Assembly (NCBI GenBank): GCA_023055425.1
Contig: JALGPY010000001.1
Span: 72,410,994-72,474,993 of the forward strand
Length of the DNA stretch: 64,000 bases
Reading direction: 5' to 3'
DNA from: Linanthus parryae
Lineage: Eukaryota; Streptophyta; Magnoliopsida; Ericales; Polemoniaceae
Under the pieces are notes generated by a model. That model saw only the letters and a program-made list of their open reading frames with translations. It was not told where the DNA came from and searched no databases. Both the position numbers and the translations under genes were made by a program. Shown one piece after another: positions 45,301 to 54,933 of the stretch; within the stretch, counting starts at the first letter, position 1, and each line of letters begins with the position of its first letter.

Positions 45301-46682
45301 AGGGAACCTCGCAGGCACCAGCAAAAGAATTCGCGATAGCGCTCATGGAAATGCTCTCCATTTTCGAAGAGGAGCTCTTCTGAGAAGACCACACTCTCAG
45401 AAGGGTACAGCTTTGGAAACCATCGCACGTTTTCAATACGCATGGCATAGGGCCTGGCAAAGAACTCTCGCCGATTGTCGCATATCAGACTCCAAACGCA
45501 CTTGGTATTGTTCGTTCCGAACCACCTTGCAGCTCTGCCGCTGTTACGCTCCTCCATCGCGCCTGGGGGACACAACTTGTTGGGCTTAGAAGCAGTTGGG
45601 GCATAGTAAGGCCATCGCTCAAAGACCCACAGCGTCAAAAAGGCAATGTTGACGAAAGTCAGTATGTCGAGGCGGCCACGCGATTCTTTCATGGCCACAA
45701 CTAGCTGATCCAGTCTGTAGTACAGCGTGCCCAAGACCAAGGGTCCGAGTGCGACTTTCTGGCCAAGGGCCAGTTTCACAGCAAGCGGCAGAACGTGATA
45801 GAAGACCCCATCGTGCGGGTGACCATCGATTAAGTACCTCGACAACCAGGCACAGAGGAAGGCACAAAGGGTCAAGTGATAACCCTTACCCTCAACATAA
45901 TTCTTGGCCTCTGGGTCTTGACTCAGAAGCTTCTTGGTAATGCTGCTGTTCGCATAATCACGGAAGAAGTACTGCACCCATTTATTCCAAGTGTTCTTCG
46001 CAGATGTGTCCACCAACTGCCAGTCAGGAAGGGCTTTTGTAGTGGTCCACCGGGTGGAGATTTTCTTTACCTCTGACAAGCACTCCTCCATCTGCGTGTA
46101 CAAAGCAATCTCCGCATCCGTCCTCAAGGGACTCAAAGGGTCTACCTCGCCCATGGGAGACAGATCATACAGCATGTGCACGTCCTCGAGCGTGGGAGCA
46201 GCCTCGAACTCAGCAAAGTGAAAAGTGTGAGTCGCAGGCGAGTAGCGGGAAAGAAGGTTTAGAAGCATGGACTGGTCCAGCTTCACGGCAGCACCCTTCA
46301 TAGCACGAACGGTGAAGTATACGCCGGCCTCATTGAGAGTCACAGCATGATTGGTCAACACATGGTCAATCCATTCATCCATGTAGTCCAATTTCTGAAC
46401 AAAAGCTTGGGTAGAAATCGCGGCATACGGGAAGTACCCATTTTCGATTCCCAATCGAACCACGTCTTCGGAACCAATCAGATCGAGCAAGGCTGAGTTA
46501 ACTGGAGGGGTTAATGTTAGCAATCCCTCATTGGGGACAGAAGCAGGCAGTTTCTTTGCCTTAACTCTCGCATGGTAGAAGTCCTTGCCACCCAGATAGG
46601 GGGCTTTCCGCCATAAAGCTTGCGGAAGATCAGGTATTTCTTCGTCCTCCTTGGTGGGTCTAGTTCCTTTTGTCTTTGCCAT
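42382..46682 (-). CDS. Antisense spliced gene for a plant mobile domain (PMD) protein, 1302 aa
   Basis: Six exons on the minus strand: 46682-44802, 44723-44243, 44166-43693, 43615-43511, 43430-42939, 42857-42382. All introns are GT-AG with good acceptors (TTGCTGTAG, TTCTTCGCAG, ACGCCCCAG, TTTGCAG, TTGCTTCAG). The exon lengths sum to 3909 bases, and phases join without a stop. Exon 1 encodes the PMD fold; residues ~143-179 (LLSRYSPATHTFHFAEFEAA, then TLEDVHMLYDLSPMGEV) match its hallmark RxxPxTHTFHxxxxExxxTLxDVxxLxxLxxxG. Exons 2-3 add basic (RAKRPRQR) and very acidic Glu-rich stretches, exons 4-5 a low-complexity linker, and exon 6 a coiled coil (EKQKVEQQKQKVEEAMKLYH). PMD proteins of hosts act in gene and transposon silencing; extra ORFs, some antisense, are known in Tat elements. 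Start chosen at MAKTKG, since an acceptor (CCGCAG|GAATGG) lies just before it. Function in the element is unknown. Confidence 0.85.
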
Positions 46683-46684
46683 TC

Positions 46685-47166
46685 CTGCGGAAAAGCAAGA
46701 AAAAAGGGGGGAGAAATATGCACACACTTCAGTTTGAATTTGGAGATTCAAGATCTATGGGAAGAAAGATGAACAGTTTCTGGTATCAATTTTAGAAATT
46801 AGGATTTGGAAATTGTTTGCATTATCAGGAATTTCAAAACCCTACATCCAAGGTCCTTATCATTGGGGAATTAAGCCGAAATTGGGTTCAAAGATTGGAG
46901 TTTCTTCGCAAGTTTTCAACAGATAATATGTCATGGGTTTGCAGATTCAACACAGTTCAAAGCATACATTGGTATGATAAGCAAAATTGAACAAGGCCAA
47001 CCTTGTTTTGATAAAGCTTGCTTGGCTGCACATAGTCGAAGAAGACGATTGACAAGAGTGAACTGGTGATTGATTATTCGAATCTGCTCTCGAAGACTTC
47101 CGGGTATCATTCACTTTAAGAGAAAGAAGTGATGCTTTGCAACAATGGAGAGTACAGAGTATTTAT
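46685..47166 (-). promoter_or_regulatory. 5' UTR, UTR intron and TATA-like promoter of the antisense PMD gene
   Basis: On the minus strand GATAAATAC near 47158-47166 could serve as TATA box, followed by a leader-like stretch (TACTCTCCATTGTTGC). A polypyrimidine tract TTTCTCCCCCCTTTTTTC and acceptor CCGCAG at ~46685 show that an intron precedes the start codon; its donor was not fixed. The extension upstream of MAKTKG in the same frame is therefore likely intron. Confidence 0.45.
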
Positions 47167-47413
47167 CAAAAAACAATGAAGGGTTGCGTCCTTTCAGTAG
47201 TCGAATCGCAACCGTCACCGTCGAATCGCGCAATCACAGGACAAGCTGACGTCACCCCTAAAACCCTAAAGGCCAGACGGCACGACTCTAGGGGTTTTAC
47301 GTCATAATGGCACGCACGGGGGCTGAATTTACTCATATTTGAATTGGTGCGTGGCGGCGACGCGTATGTTGGTTTCCGCGCATGGAAGTCTATCCAGCTA
47401 TGAGTCTTCACGC
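47167..47413. promoter_or_regulatory. Upstream region of the antisense gene with ACGT-core sites
   Basis: TGACGTCA at 47247-47254 is a perfect bZIP (CRE/as-1 type) palindrome, and TACGTCA at 47298-47304 is a second ACGT-core site. No coding sequence is present. Confidence 0.4.
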
Positions 47414-47429
47414 GCAGAAAGGGGGCTAA
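47414..47429 (+). promoter_or_regulatory. Polypurine tract of element C
   Basis: GCAGAAAGGGGGCTAA, directly before TGTAGATAG of the 3' LTR. Confidence 0.75.
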
Positions 47430-48048
47430 TGTAGATAGTGCTTTCTGAGCTGATAGATCTTGGCCATGTGGCAACCATCTAGCACACCATATTGTGCTCC
47501 ACACACACTGGATCACCAGCCGCGCTGATCCATGTGGGGGCTGCGAGACAGAGCCCTCGCATACCACTGCACGGGACTTGTAGGGACTTAGTGGTTTGGA
47601 GGCTAGAGTAAGTCCTGTCGCGTGCGAGCCAAGCCCGCGCGCGACCTTTAGTAACTGCTTTTGAGAGATTTATGGCACGAGCTCCATAAACCCGGTCAAA
47701 CCCGGTCAACCTCATAATGGTTCCGGTATTCGCGCATAACGTGCAGTAACGGTCCCTATATAGGCGGACGAACGTGCCGTTGCAGTTAAGCTAATTAAGC
47801 CGCCATTAATGAGCGCATTAACCACACTGCAACGGTCACATTCTCCGTTATATATAGGACGTTAACCTTTCCATACAGAAGAGAACACACTAGCCATACG
47901 CGGAAGCTCTGCCAAACCTCTGTCTCTCTCTCAGACATTACTACTGCCTTACTCTCTCCCTACACACAACCCAACTCTTCTTGTGCCATCTCTGATCCTC
48001 TACTTACGGTGTACACGGAGGTCTCCCCGCCGGAATCTCTTGTGCACA
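47430..48048 (+). repeat. 3' LTR of element C
   Basis: 619 bp. It differs from the 5' LTR by about 9 substitutions, most of them C/T or G/A, and by loss of one 9-bp GGTCAATCC unit. It is followed by the target repeat CCTAT. Confidence 0.92.
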
Positions 48049-48294
48049 CCTATCAAGTCTGACAACACAAGTGCAATATCAATTACAAAGAATCCAGTTC
48101 AGCATTCAAGAACAAAGCATATTGATGTTAGACATCCCTTCATCAGAGATCATGCTGAAAAAGGTGATATTGTTCTTGAATTTGTTTCTACTAACTTGCA
48201 ATTTGCAGATATCTTCACTAGGCCATTGCCAGATGAAATATTCTCAGTCTCAAGACTGGAATTGGGCATGATAAATAGAGAAGCATTGGTTTAG
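48049..48294 (+). pseudogene. Copia F RNase H, C-terminal end
   Basis: Resumes in the reading left at 33404: IKSDNTSAISITKNPVQHSR, TKHIDVRHPFIRDH and LEFVSTNLQFADIFTRPLPD, the final catalytic and C-terminal blocks of copia RNase H, ending at TAG 48292-48294. This part has no internal break. Confidence 0.92.
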
Positions 48295-48767
48295 GGAGAG
48301 AATCATGTAAGTATTATGTGTTTCAAAGGTTTGAACTGATTTTCAAAGCCTTGAAAATATTTTCAATGCTTTGAGTATATGTGCTTTAATCCATACAGCT
48401 TTTCAAGGCCTTGAAATTCATTCCAAAGCCTTGAAAAATAAGATTGTATGCTAGTTAGTCAATAATTTGGATCTTTCAATGTTGGGTGTTATCTTTGTAG
48501 ATAATTGCTCAATATTGCCCCTCAATTTTAAAATACCTCTTTTTAGCCAAAATAGTATTATATCATTTATTTCCAACAACACACACAATTTTGAATATTT
48601 TTTATTCAGCAGATCTTCAAGGATTAGGAAGAATATTTAGTTTCCTTTTCAAACTGAAACTCGCTTCTATTTATCTTCTTCTTTCTTTCCTCCTTTGTAT
48701 TTATCCTGCCTCTCTCTTCTTCTCCCCAAACCCTAATGAGCACTTGAAGAGCCTCTGGCGGAATAAA
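48295..48767 (+). other. Spacer after copia F pol with repeated CCTTGAAA motif
   Basis: Non-coding. It carries several copies of CAA(A/G)GCCTTGAAA, including the palindrome TTTCAAGGCCTTGAAA near 48397. The last ~150 bp (TTTCCTTTTCAAACTGAAAC onward) are pyrimidine-rich and lead to the next ATG. Confidence 0.5.
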
Positions 48768-49640
48768 AATGGCTGGTGGTTCAAAGGCTAGCACAGAGAA
48801 GAAAAGAAAGGCCAATGTGGAGGAGGTTCAGACCATCAGTGGAGATTCAAGTTCAAAGACACCTAATGGAGAAGACATGTCAGCAAGCTCTAAGAAGGTG
48901 AAGAAGAAGGCTGAAACCTACTGAATCATTGGAGATTCAAGAAAAACGGAAGGGGATTCAGATTGGTAGCCCTAAGAAGGTGAAGAAGAAGGCTGACATG
49001 GCAGACAAAGGCAAATGAAAAGAAAAAGTGACAGAGGATGAACTAGAGGAGAACATTGAGAAGGAACTATAGATCTATTCAGAGAAGAAGAAATTCACTG
49101 GTAAGAAATCAACCCTTGATAACACAGGGTTGATTACTCATGTTTCTAGAGGTCAATGGCTAGATGGATTTGCTTCTAGACCAGCTTCATTCTGTAGTAT
49201 GATCAGTATTTCTATTTTGCATGGTATGAATCTGAAGTGTATCAAAATGTTGAAGAAAAGCTCTCTTTGGTTTATTCTAAATCCTCCAGAAATAGCCTAC
49301 CCCAGACTCACCAGATTATTTTACCTAAACATGAAACAACTCAAGAATACTGCAAACTTGGTAATTCAAACCAAAGTTGTTGGCATTGTTATGGAACCAG
49401 ATCACTCTGAGTTTGCCAATGTTCTAGGTTGTCCTAAGAGGTATGATACCAGTAACTACGCTCCAAAGAGTGAAGCCCCGAAACTAGCAAAAGAATATTT
49501 CTTTCTACCCAATACCCCTACAACATCTATGCAGTTAACACACTCTGTGATGAATATTGAATCCAAAGTCTTTTTTACAATCTTGATGAGATGTGTGTTA
49601 ACAAGGGAACACTCAAAGGAGGCAGCAGCCAAGCCACCTC
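48768..49640 (+). pseudogene. Copia F post-pol ORF (plant transposon-protein-like), broken
   Basis: The ATG at 48768 opens a Lys/Glu-rich start (MAGGSKASTEKKRKANVEEV) with a stop near 48922 and more breaks to ~49120. From 49124 one frame is open: LITHVSRGQWLDGFASRPAS, YPRLTRLFYLNMKQLK, then KVVGIVMEPDHSEFANVLGC. The pattern yPxLtrxFYxNl...v.g..v......f..iLg.p is that of plant transposon-type proteins, as at 13413. SIRE-like copia elements carry an extra ORF after pol. The 3' end is cut by LTR E at about 49.62 kb. Confidence 0.55.
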
Positions 49641-51387
49641 CTCTATCTCTCTGCCAGCAGCAATAGCAGAAGGCAGCAGCCAAGCCACCATCGTTGCTGC
49701 CACCGGCGAGAAACCCACCAACGGAGACACCACACCATCACCGCCTCACCCCGTTGTATCTCTCTCTTTCTCTCCCCTTGTAGTGACCAGAATACGAAGA
49801 AGAAGCTGAAACAGAGGAGTAGGATATGCCATGACCGGAGAAGCAATAAACGCCGCAGAACCTCCATTGATTCCGGCGGGAGCTCCGACAACCTCAAACC
49901 GTGACGACCCATCATTCCTCCTCTCTTCCAGTCACCTCCAAGAGTTCCGACCAAGCTAGAGGAGGGCTCAACCGAGACCAAGAACAGCCGGAGAAGCGCC
50001 GTTGAGCTCCCCCTTCGGCGAACTCGACCCGTTCCGTTTCTTGACCATTTCTCGCGAAATTTGGCATGGGTATGCTCTAAATCTTCCCCTAAGTTGTTTT
50101 CAGTAATTAAAATCATGTTTCTAAGCCTTGAATATATGCTTTGATCCGTGAGTTTGAGTGTTCTTGGTTGGGGGGTTATTTTGTTGTTTCAAAAACTTAG
50201 GGGGGATGGAGTAGATGACCTTTCTGAAACTGCTTAGGGGACTAGTTGCAGTTTTACAATCTTTTTTTACATAATATTAATAACTTTTCCATAAACTTGT
50301 TTACCTGATATTGAGACTCTACTATTATAAATGTGAAATCATTTGGTACCAAATAATAAGCTCCCTTGCCAAAAATTGGAAAATAATAAAGTATATGTAT
50401 TTATGTTTGGACAGTAACTTTGTTAAATGTCATTTTAGTTTTTAAATAAATAGTGAGTTTCGAATATTTATAAGATAATCTTTTTATCAACAATATCATC
50501 GTGTAAACTAAATATTGTCGCATTCAAAAATAGTGTTGCTAGCTAAAACAACTCTCTATTAATTGGAGTAAGTACTATTCTTTGATAAAATTTCATTTTA
50601 TTATTTCTAATAATTATAATGGATTACAAATGTTGCTTGGGAACTTTGATATTTATAAGTGTCGCCCCAAATATTTAAATATTAACTTTGTCTCTAAACT
50701 ACTTCTTTGAATATTTATAAGTGTATAACTTGAACACGGGTTATATTGGGGGAATCATGAGAGTTGGACTTAGTATTCGACCTAGCCAAGTATTCGTGTA
50801 GGACTAGTGCATTCATTTATTAAGAAATATTGTCGTTGTGACTAGATAATTGTAAATTGTAGGCGACAAGTTCGTATATAAGGACTACCGTCGCTCGTAG
50901 GAGCTTTTATGTGATGATCGCTATTGGACCAGGTGAGCTATATGCTTAGCCTTGATTGCCTATCTCACTTCGTGTCAAAATGCTGTTTATATTTTATGTC
51001 TCAAAATATACTTGTGAGTTTACATGCTTAGCCTTGCGAGCCTAGCTTCTTTCGTGTCAAATGTGATTATATTATGTCTCAAAATATACCTGTGAGTTAC
51101 ATGCCTAGCCTAGCTTGCCTAGCTTCCTTGGTATCAAATTGTGATATTTGTGACTTGTCTCAAGGTACAATTTTGAATTACATGCTTGGATGTGTGCCTT
51201 CTTGTCTAATTGGAAATAGTTGTCAAACTTGCTTTAATTAATTTAGAGCCATTACCTTGCTATTCTTGGAAAGCTTAGTGTTTGTTACACTAAATCAGAA
51301 AATTTATTAATAACGCAATGCGGGAGATTGTGTGTATGGGAACTAGACGTTGGCTATTTGAGAATTCCCCTAATCTTAATGTTATGA

Positions 51388-51845
51388 TCGGCTCCAGCCA
51401 GAAATACCGATACCAGGGAGTTTCCCTTGAATAGTTAAGTCTTGGATCTTTTTCGGCTCCGGCCGGGAACACAAATGCTAGAATTCCCCTTGACTACCCT
51501 TAAGGTCATGGACTACAATTATGTTGGCTTCGGCCGGAAACACCGATACCAGGGAGTTTCCCTTGAATAGTTAAGTCTTGGATCTTTGTCGGCTCCGGCC
51601 GGGAACACAAATTCTAGAGTTCCCCTTGACTACCCTTAAGTTCATGGACTACAATTATGTTGGCTCCGGCCGGAAACACCGATACCAGGGAGTTTCCATT
51701 GACTACTTGTTGTGGTCATGGACTATGATTATGTTGGCTCCGGCCGGAAACGCAAACTCTGAAGTTTCCCCTGACTACTTGTTGAAGACTTGGACTTATT
51801 GGCTCCGGCCGGAAACACCGACTTGGGAGTTTCCCTCATATATTG
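51388..51845 (+). repeat. Minisatellite in LTR E, GGCTCCGGCCGGAAAC units
   Basis: Six or seven units of about 60-85 bp, each starting GGCT(C/T)C(A/G)GCC(A/G)G and containing CACCGATACCAGGGAGTTTC or a variant, followed by GACTA...GGTCATGGACTA. Two larger units alternate, giving a higher-order pattern. One related unit occurs in LTR G (~57960-57990, minus strand). Confidence 0.85.
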
Positions 51846-52030
51846 GGTGATGATTCCCTGGGCTTAGTCCCGAAAGAGATATTCGGGTTAGATCCCCGGA
51901 GTTACATATATTGGGTGATGATTACCTGGGCTTAGTTAATCGGGTTAGATCCCCTAAGTTACATATATTGGGTGATGATTCCCTGGGCTTAGTCACTAAA
52001 GAGATATTCGAGTTCGATCCCCGGAGTAAA
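51837..52030 (+). repeat. Second minisatellite in LTR E, three ~65 bp units
   Basis: Three units of ATATTGGGTGATGATTCCCT, GGGCTTAGT and GGGTTAGATCCCCGGAGTTA; the middle one lacks ~13 bp. It directly abuts the previous array. Confidence 0.85.
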
Positions 52031-52832
52031 GTAAAACTATTCGAATGTAACGGAACCAGTTATGTTACTTATTTCAGGTTTTGATCCCTTGGGATCAGGT
52101 CCCTAAAATGCGGGACTCCGTGTGCCCCTCAGGTTTCGATCCTTTGAGTTTTGGTCCCTAAAATGCGGTACTTCGCAAGCCCTGGATCTTTTCCTTGTTG
52201 GCTAGGGTCCATCATGTAGATACCCCTCCTTTGATTGACGCTCTTAGGGGGTGTTGCAACACTTAAGATCTAGTATGTCTGATTGTGGTCATTGGTCTGC
52301 CCAGATACTGTGGAATACAATTACTATATTTGGAAACAGTTAATTGTAAGACATGTCCCGAAAGATCATGCCATATCTGAAGGAATTAAATTTGGGAAAT
52401 TTTGACGTATTATAAATTTTATTGGGACATCGCGCTAAACATATCAGTTACATGAGAAACAATAAATACTTGCTAACATTATTGATTTGTTATCGAAATC
52501 AGTTGTTATACTCATTCTCTCTTACTCTTAATTTATTAAACATGTAACCCTTTGGAAAACTGCGGTCTTTGTTTCATTCCCCCGCAGGTTTAGGTGCTGA
52601 GATTATGGAGTAGCGGGATTCGAGACTCACATAGATTAGCAGGCATCGTCACTTTACGATGAGAACACTAGCTTAAAATCATTATCCTAATGGTGTAGCA
52701 TGTATTGTAGCCTAAATACGATATTGTAGTAACTTGTCATTTAACTTTTAAATGGAATGTTTTGTTCTCGATTTCCGCTATTCGAGTAGCACTCTCAGGA
52801 CTCTACCGAGCCGGATAAGGGGAGTTGTTACA

Positions 52833-53039
52833 ATTCAACTCCTAACCCCTGTGCTTGATTAGTTGATACTTGATGATGAAATTCAAAGTATTTTAACACA
52901 TTTAACAGTATCTAATACATCTGTTTGACTTAGTTTTGAACGGAAATTTTGTTTCCTATTTTACAGGATCTATTTCCTAACCTAAGTTTTACACGAAAGG
53001 AAATTATGTGATGATTTGATTGTGTGATCAATCCTGCTA
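52833..53039. other. Spacer between LTR E and the minus-strand copia
   Basis: No gene or element end recognised. It could be a remnant of copia F or of the minus-strand element. Confidence 0.3.
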
Positions 53040-53278
53040 TGTTTGGAAGTTTTCTAAGAGATGTTTAACGATTTCTGATGTGCTTTCCTTTCGGCAACAG
53101 TAGCATTAGTAGGTGGCACCTATGGAACAGGATGTCATAGAGTGTACAACTTCTTTTCTTGCTTGAGAACAATTGTCAAGTTTCCGTACCTGTCCATAAA
53201 ATTAATTACAGAAAGTTTTTCCTTTTCAAGGACATAACGCAGCGATGAAATCGATGTTTGTTGTTGATTGTTTTCCAT
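53040..53278 (-). pseudogene. Tork-like copia gag, N-terminal fragment (element I)
   Basis: On the minus strand the ATG at 53278-53276 starts MENNQQQTSISSLRYVLEKE, followed by KLSVINFMDRYGNLTIVLKQ and EKKLYTL, matching the start of many Ty1/copia gags (LxxEKLxGxNFxDWxRNLRIVLKxExKLYVL); the usual Trp is Arg. A stop follows at 53135; the frame then reads on (VPPTNATVAE) to about 53097 with a second stop. The rest of gag and all of pol are missing. It lies 1.64 kb downstream of the PBS of the same element. Confidence 0.75.
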
Positions 53279-54916
53279 TGGAATTCTACAAAATGAGAAA
53301 TGTACAAGTTTTAGCATTTGTGAACAATTAACTACATTTAACAATGACTAGATCATTAAATATAGCTCCCACTATTTTTCTCGGATCAATAGCCCTCACA
53401 ATTAATGCAGAAAATATCATATATTCTCTAGTGGGTCAAGATCCATGTTTCACTTTTTCTTGACCTTGCTTTGGCAAGTTACCCAAAAATTAGCTATTTA
53501 GGTAGGAACATCTTTCAATTTCATCCTATGCAACTCTTTGTTCAATTGGGCAATAACTCTTTACTTATGTATCTCATAAATAATCCCAATTGTCTTGCCT
53601 CTAAGCTTTCAATCCTATTGAAGTAGCTTAGTTGCGTTCAACTCTTACTTCAACAATTGCACATTACTAGTTTGTGTCGTCGCCTCTTCTCATGATGAAT
53701 CAAATCACCTTGCTTTGGCAAGCTTGAATTCAATACATTATGATTTTGCAAGTGTTAAGTGAGAGAAGGCGAAACGCAATATTAATTGTTGAGAGATTTT
53801 CTTTTTAATTTTAATTGTTTTGTTGATCCTATCAACTGATCTACTAATTTGGATTGGGCAATCCCAAATAAAAGATCCAACTTTTTAATTATTATATTGT
53901 TACGTTTTGCATGCATCAACCACACATCAAAAATAAATAACAAGACAATAAATAAAGAAATAAATAAAACATGATGTGGATGTGGCCTCCTAAAACTAAG
54001 ATATTCCCAAGCCAATGAGAGTATCTATAAGTCCTAATAACAACAAGCTCATCTCCATGTACCTCCATCTTTAGTCCATGCGTCCTAGCTTGTGGAATAA
54101 CATTATCTTATGGTTTCTTCAGTCTTTGATCTTCTTCTCCATGTCTTGAATAAATTCTATCTATCTAATACTAGCTAGCATCTATACTCAATAGAGAGAC
54201 CTTGCAAGCAAGGGAGAAGACGACATGCAGGTCGTAAAACTTAATTAATTACGTTATTTACAAGAAAAACAAAACCACAAAATAAACATTAACATCATCC
54301 ACATCTAAGGCCACATCCAATCACCATGTGATAAAGCACATAATACAGCTAAAATCCAATTTTAACGCGCTTGGTTGATTTTTAGTGAAATTAAGTCACT
54401 AGGGTCAAAACGGTCAAAGTGGTCAACCTAGTCACACTAGGCAAACCACAATGACCCGCCAAACCGGGCCGAAGTGGTCGGTCCAGCCCTCCCGGTCAGA
54501 CTGGTCGGCTAGCCGAACCGGTAGGCCGGTCGGCTTGGGTTGGTGCGCGCATGGAAAGGGCGGACGTGCTTGGCCGAAACCCTAGGGCGCTGTTCGCCCA
54601 CCTTGGTCGAACCCCTTAGGGTGGAAAAACATTTTTTTCTCACACTCCTTGTAGCTGAATCCCATGTGGGACACAAAACAATTTTTCTTCCCAAAATTTC
54701 CCCCAAACCCTAGCTTTACGTCTGCAATTAATTAATACGTCATATGTATACGAAATCAACTAATCTTTACATCATTTGTAAAATTAGCTAATTTTCTATT
54801 GAATCACATTCATATCTTATCATTATACGAATATTAGTTTTACGCAAAAAATAACAGTACGGTGTAAAAACTGACAAAAATGTAACACATGAATCACGTT
54901 ATGCGCTACGACTTAT
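53279..54916 (-). mobile_element. Leader region of copia element I
   Basis: 1.6 kb between PBS and gag start on the minus strand, unusually long for a copia leader. There are no ORFs of note. It includes a GC-rich patch (54440-54610) with repeated CGGTC and GGTCGG words unlike the AT-rich surroundings, which may be a separate insertion. Confidence 0.5.
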
Positions 54917-54929
54917 GGCTCTGATACCA
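54917..54929 (-). promoter_or_regulatory. Primer-binding site of element I (tRNA-iMet)
   Basis: The minus strand reads TGGTATCAGAGCC, the exact plant iMet PBS, about four bases after the LTR end. Confidence 0.85.
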
Positions 54930-54933
54930 CTAT

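Larger units (their letters stand above)
33405..48048 (+). mobile_element. Element C: 14.6 kb Tat-like Ty3/gypsy retrotransposon with an antisense PMD gene
   Basis: TSD CCTAT at 33400-33404 and 48049-48053. LTRs 33405-34032 and 47430-48048. The sense strand has gag, protease, RT, RNase H, a second RNase H and integrase (34073-40346). Then follow a 54-bp repeat array, and an antisense six-exon gene (46682-42382), and then the 3' LTR. Two RNase H domains and a long region with an extra gene between pol and the 3' LTR are known features of the Tat clade. I count about 9 substitutions and one 9-bp indel between the LTRs, so insertion is recent, yet gag-pol carries at least four frameshifts and four stops. 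Confidence 0.92.
14107..49640 (+). mobile_element. SIRE-like Ty1/copia element F, 5'-truncated and split by elements B and C
   Basis: Pieces: 14107-14915, 31968-33404 and 48049-49640, joined across element B (TSD GAGAG) and element C (TSD CCTAT). In order they give part of integrase, the linker, RT, RNase H and a post-pol ORF, which is the copia order. Gag, protease and the first integrase residues are missing, as are both LTRs. Many stops and frameshifts show that it is old. The extra ORF after pol is a hallmark of the SIRE/Maximus lineage. The right boundary, where LTR E begins, is approximate. Confidence 0.8.
49620..52832 (+). mobile_element. LTR E: 5'-truncated LTR of the B/D type
   Basis: It shares with B and D, in order: a GC-rich leader-like block (CCTTTCGGCGAG/CCCTTCGGCGAAC), the AT-rich middle, GGCGACAAGTTCGTA, CGTGTCAAAATG, TCTTAGGGGGTGTTG, ACTGCGGTCTTTGTTT.ATT, CCCGCAGGT and the end GGGGAGTTGTTACA. 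There is no PBS after the end, so it is a solo or 3' LTR. The AT-rich beginning found in B is missing, and no TSD was found, so the left side is truncated. Confidence 0.65.

Noticed and set aside
46683..46751. N-terminal extension of the PMD protein starting MNLQIQ
   Set aside because: A polypyrimidine tract and acceptor CCGCAG lie just before MAKTKG, so the extension is most likely intron.
48591..48815. Short ORFs on both strands near 48.6-48.8 kb
   Set aside because: They lie in the pyrimidine-rich leader before the post-pol ATG and show no domain.
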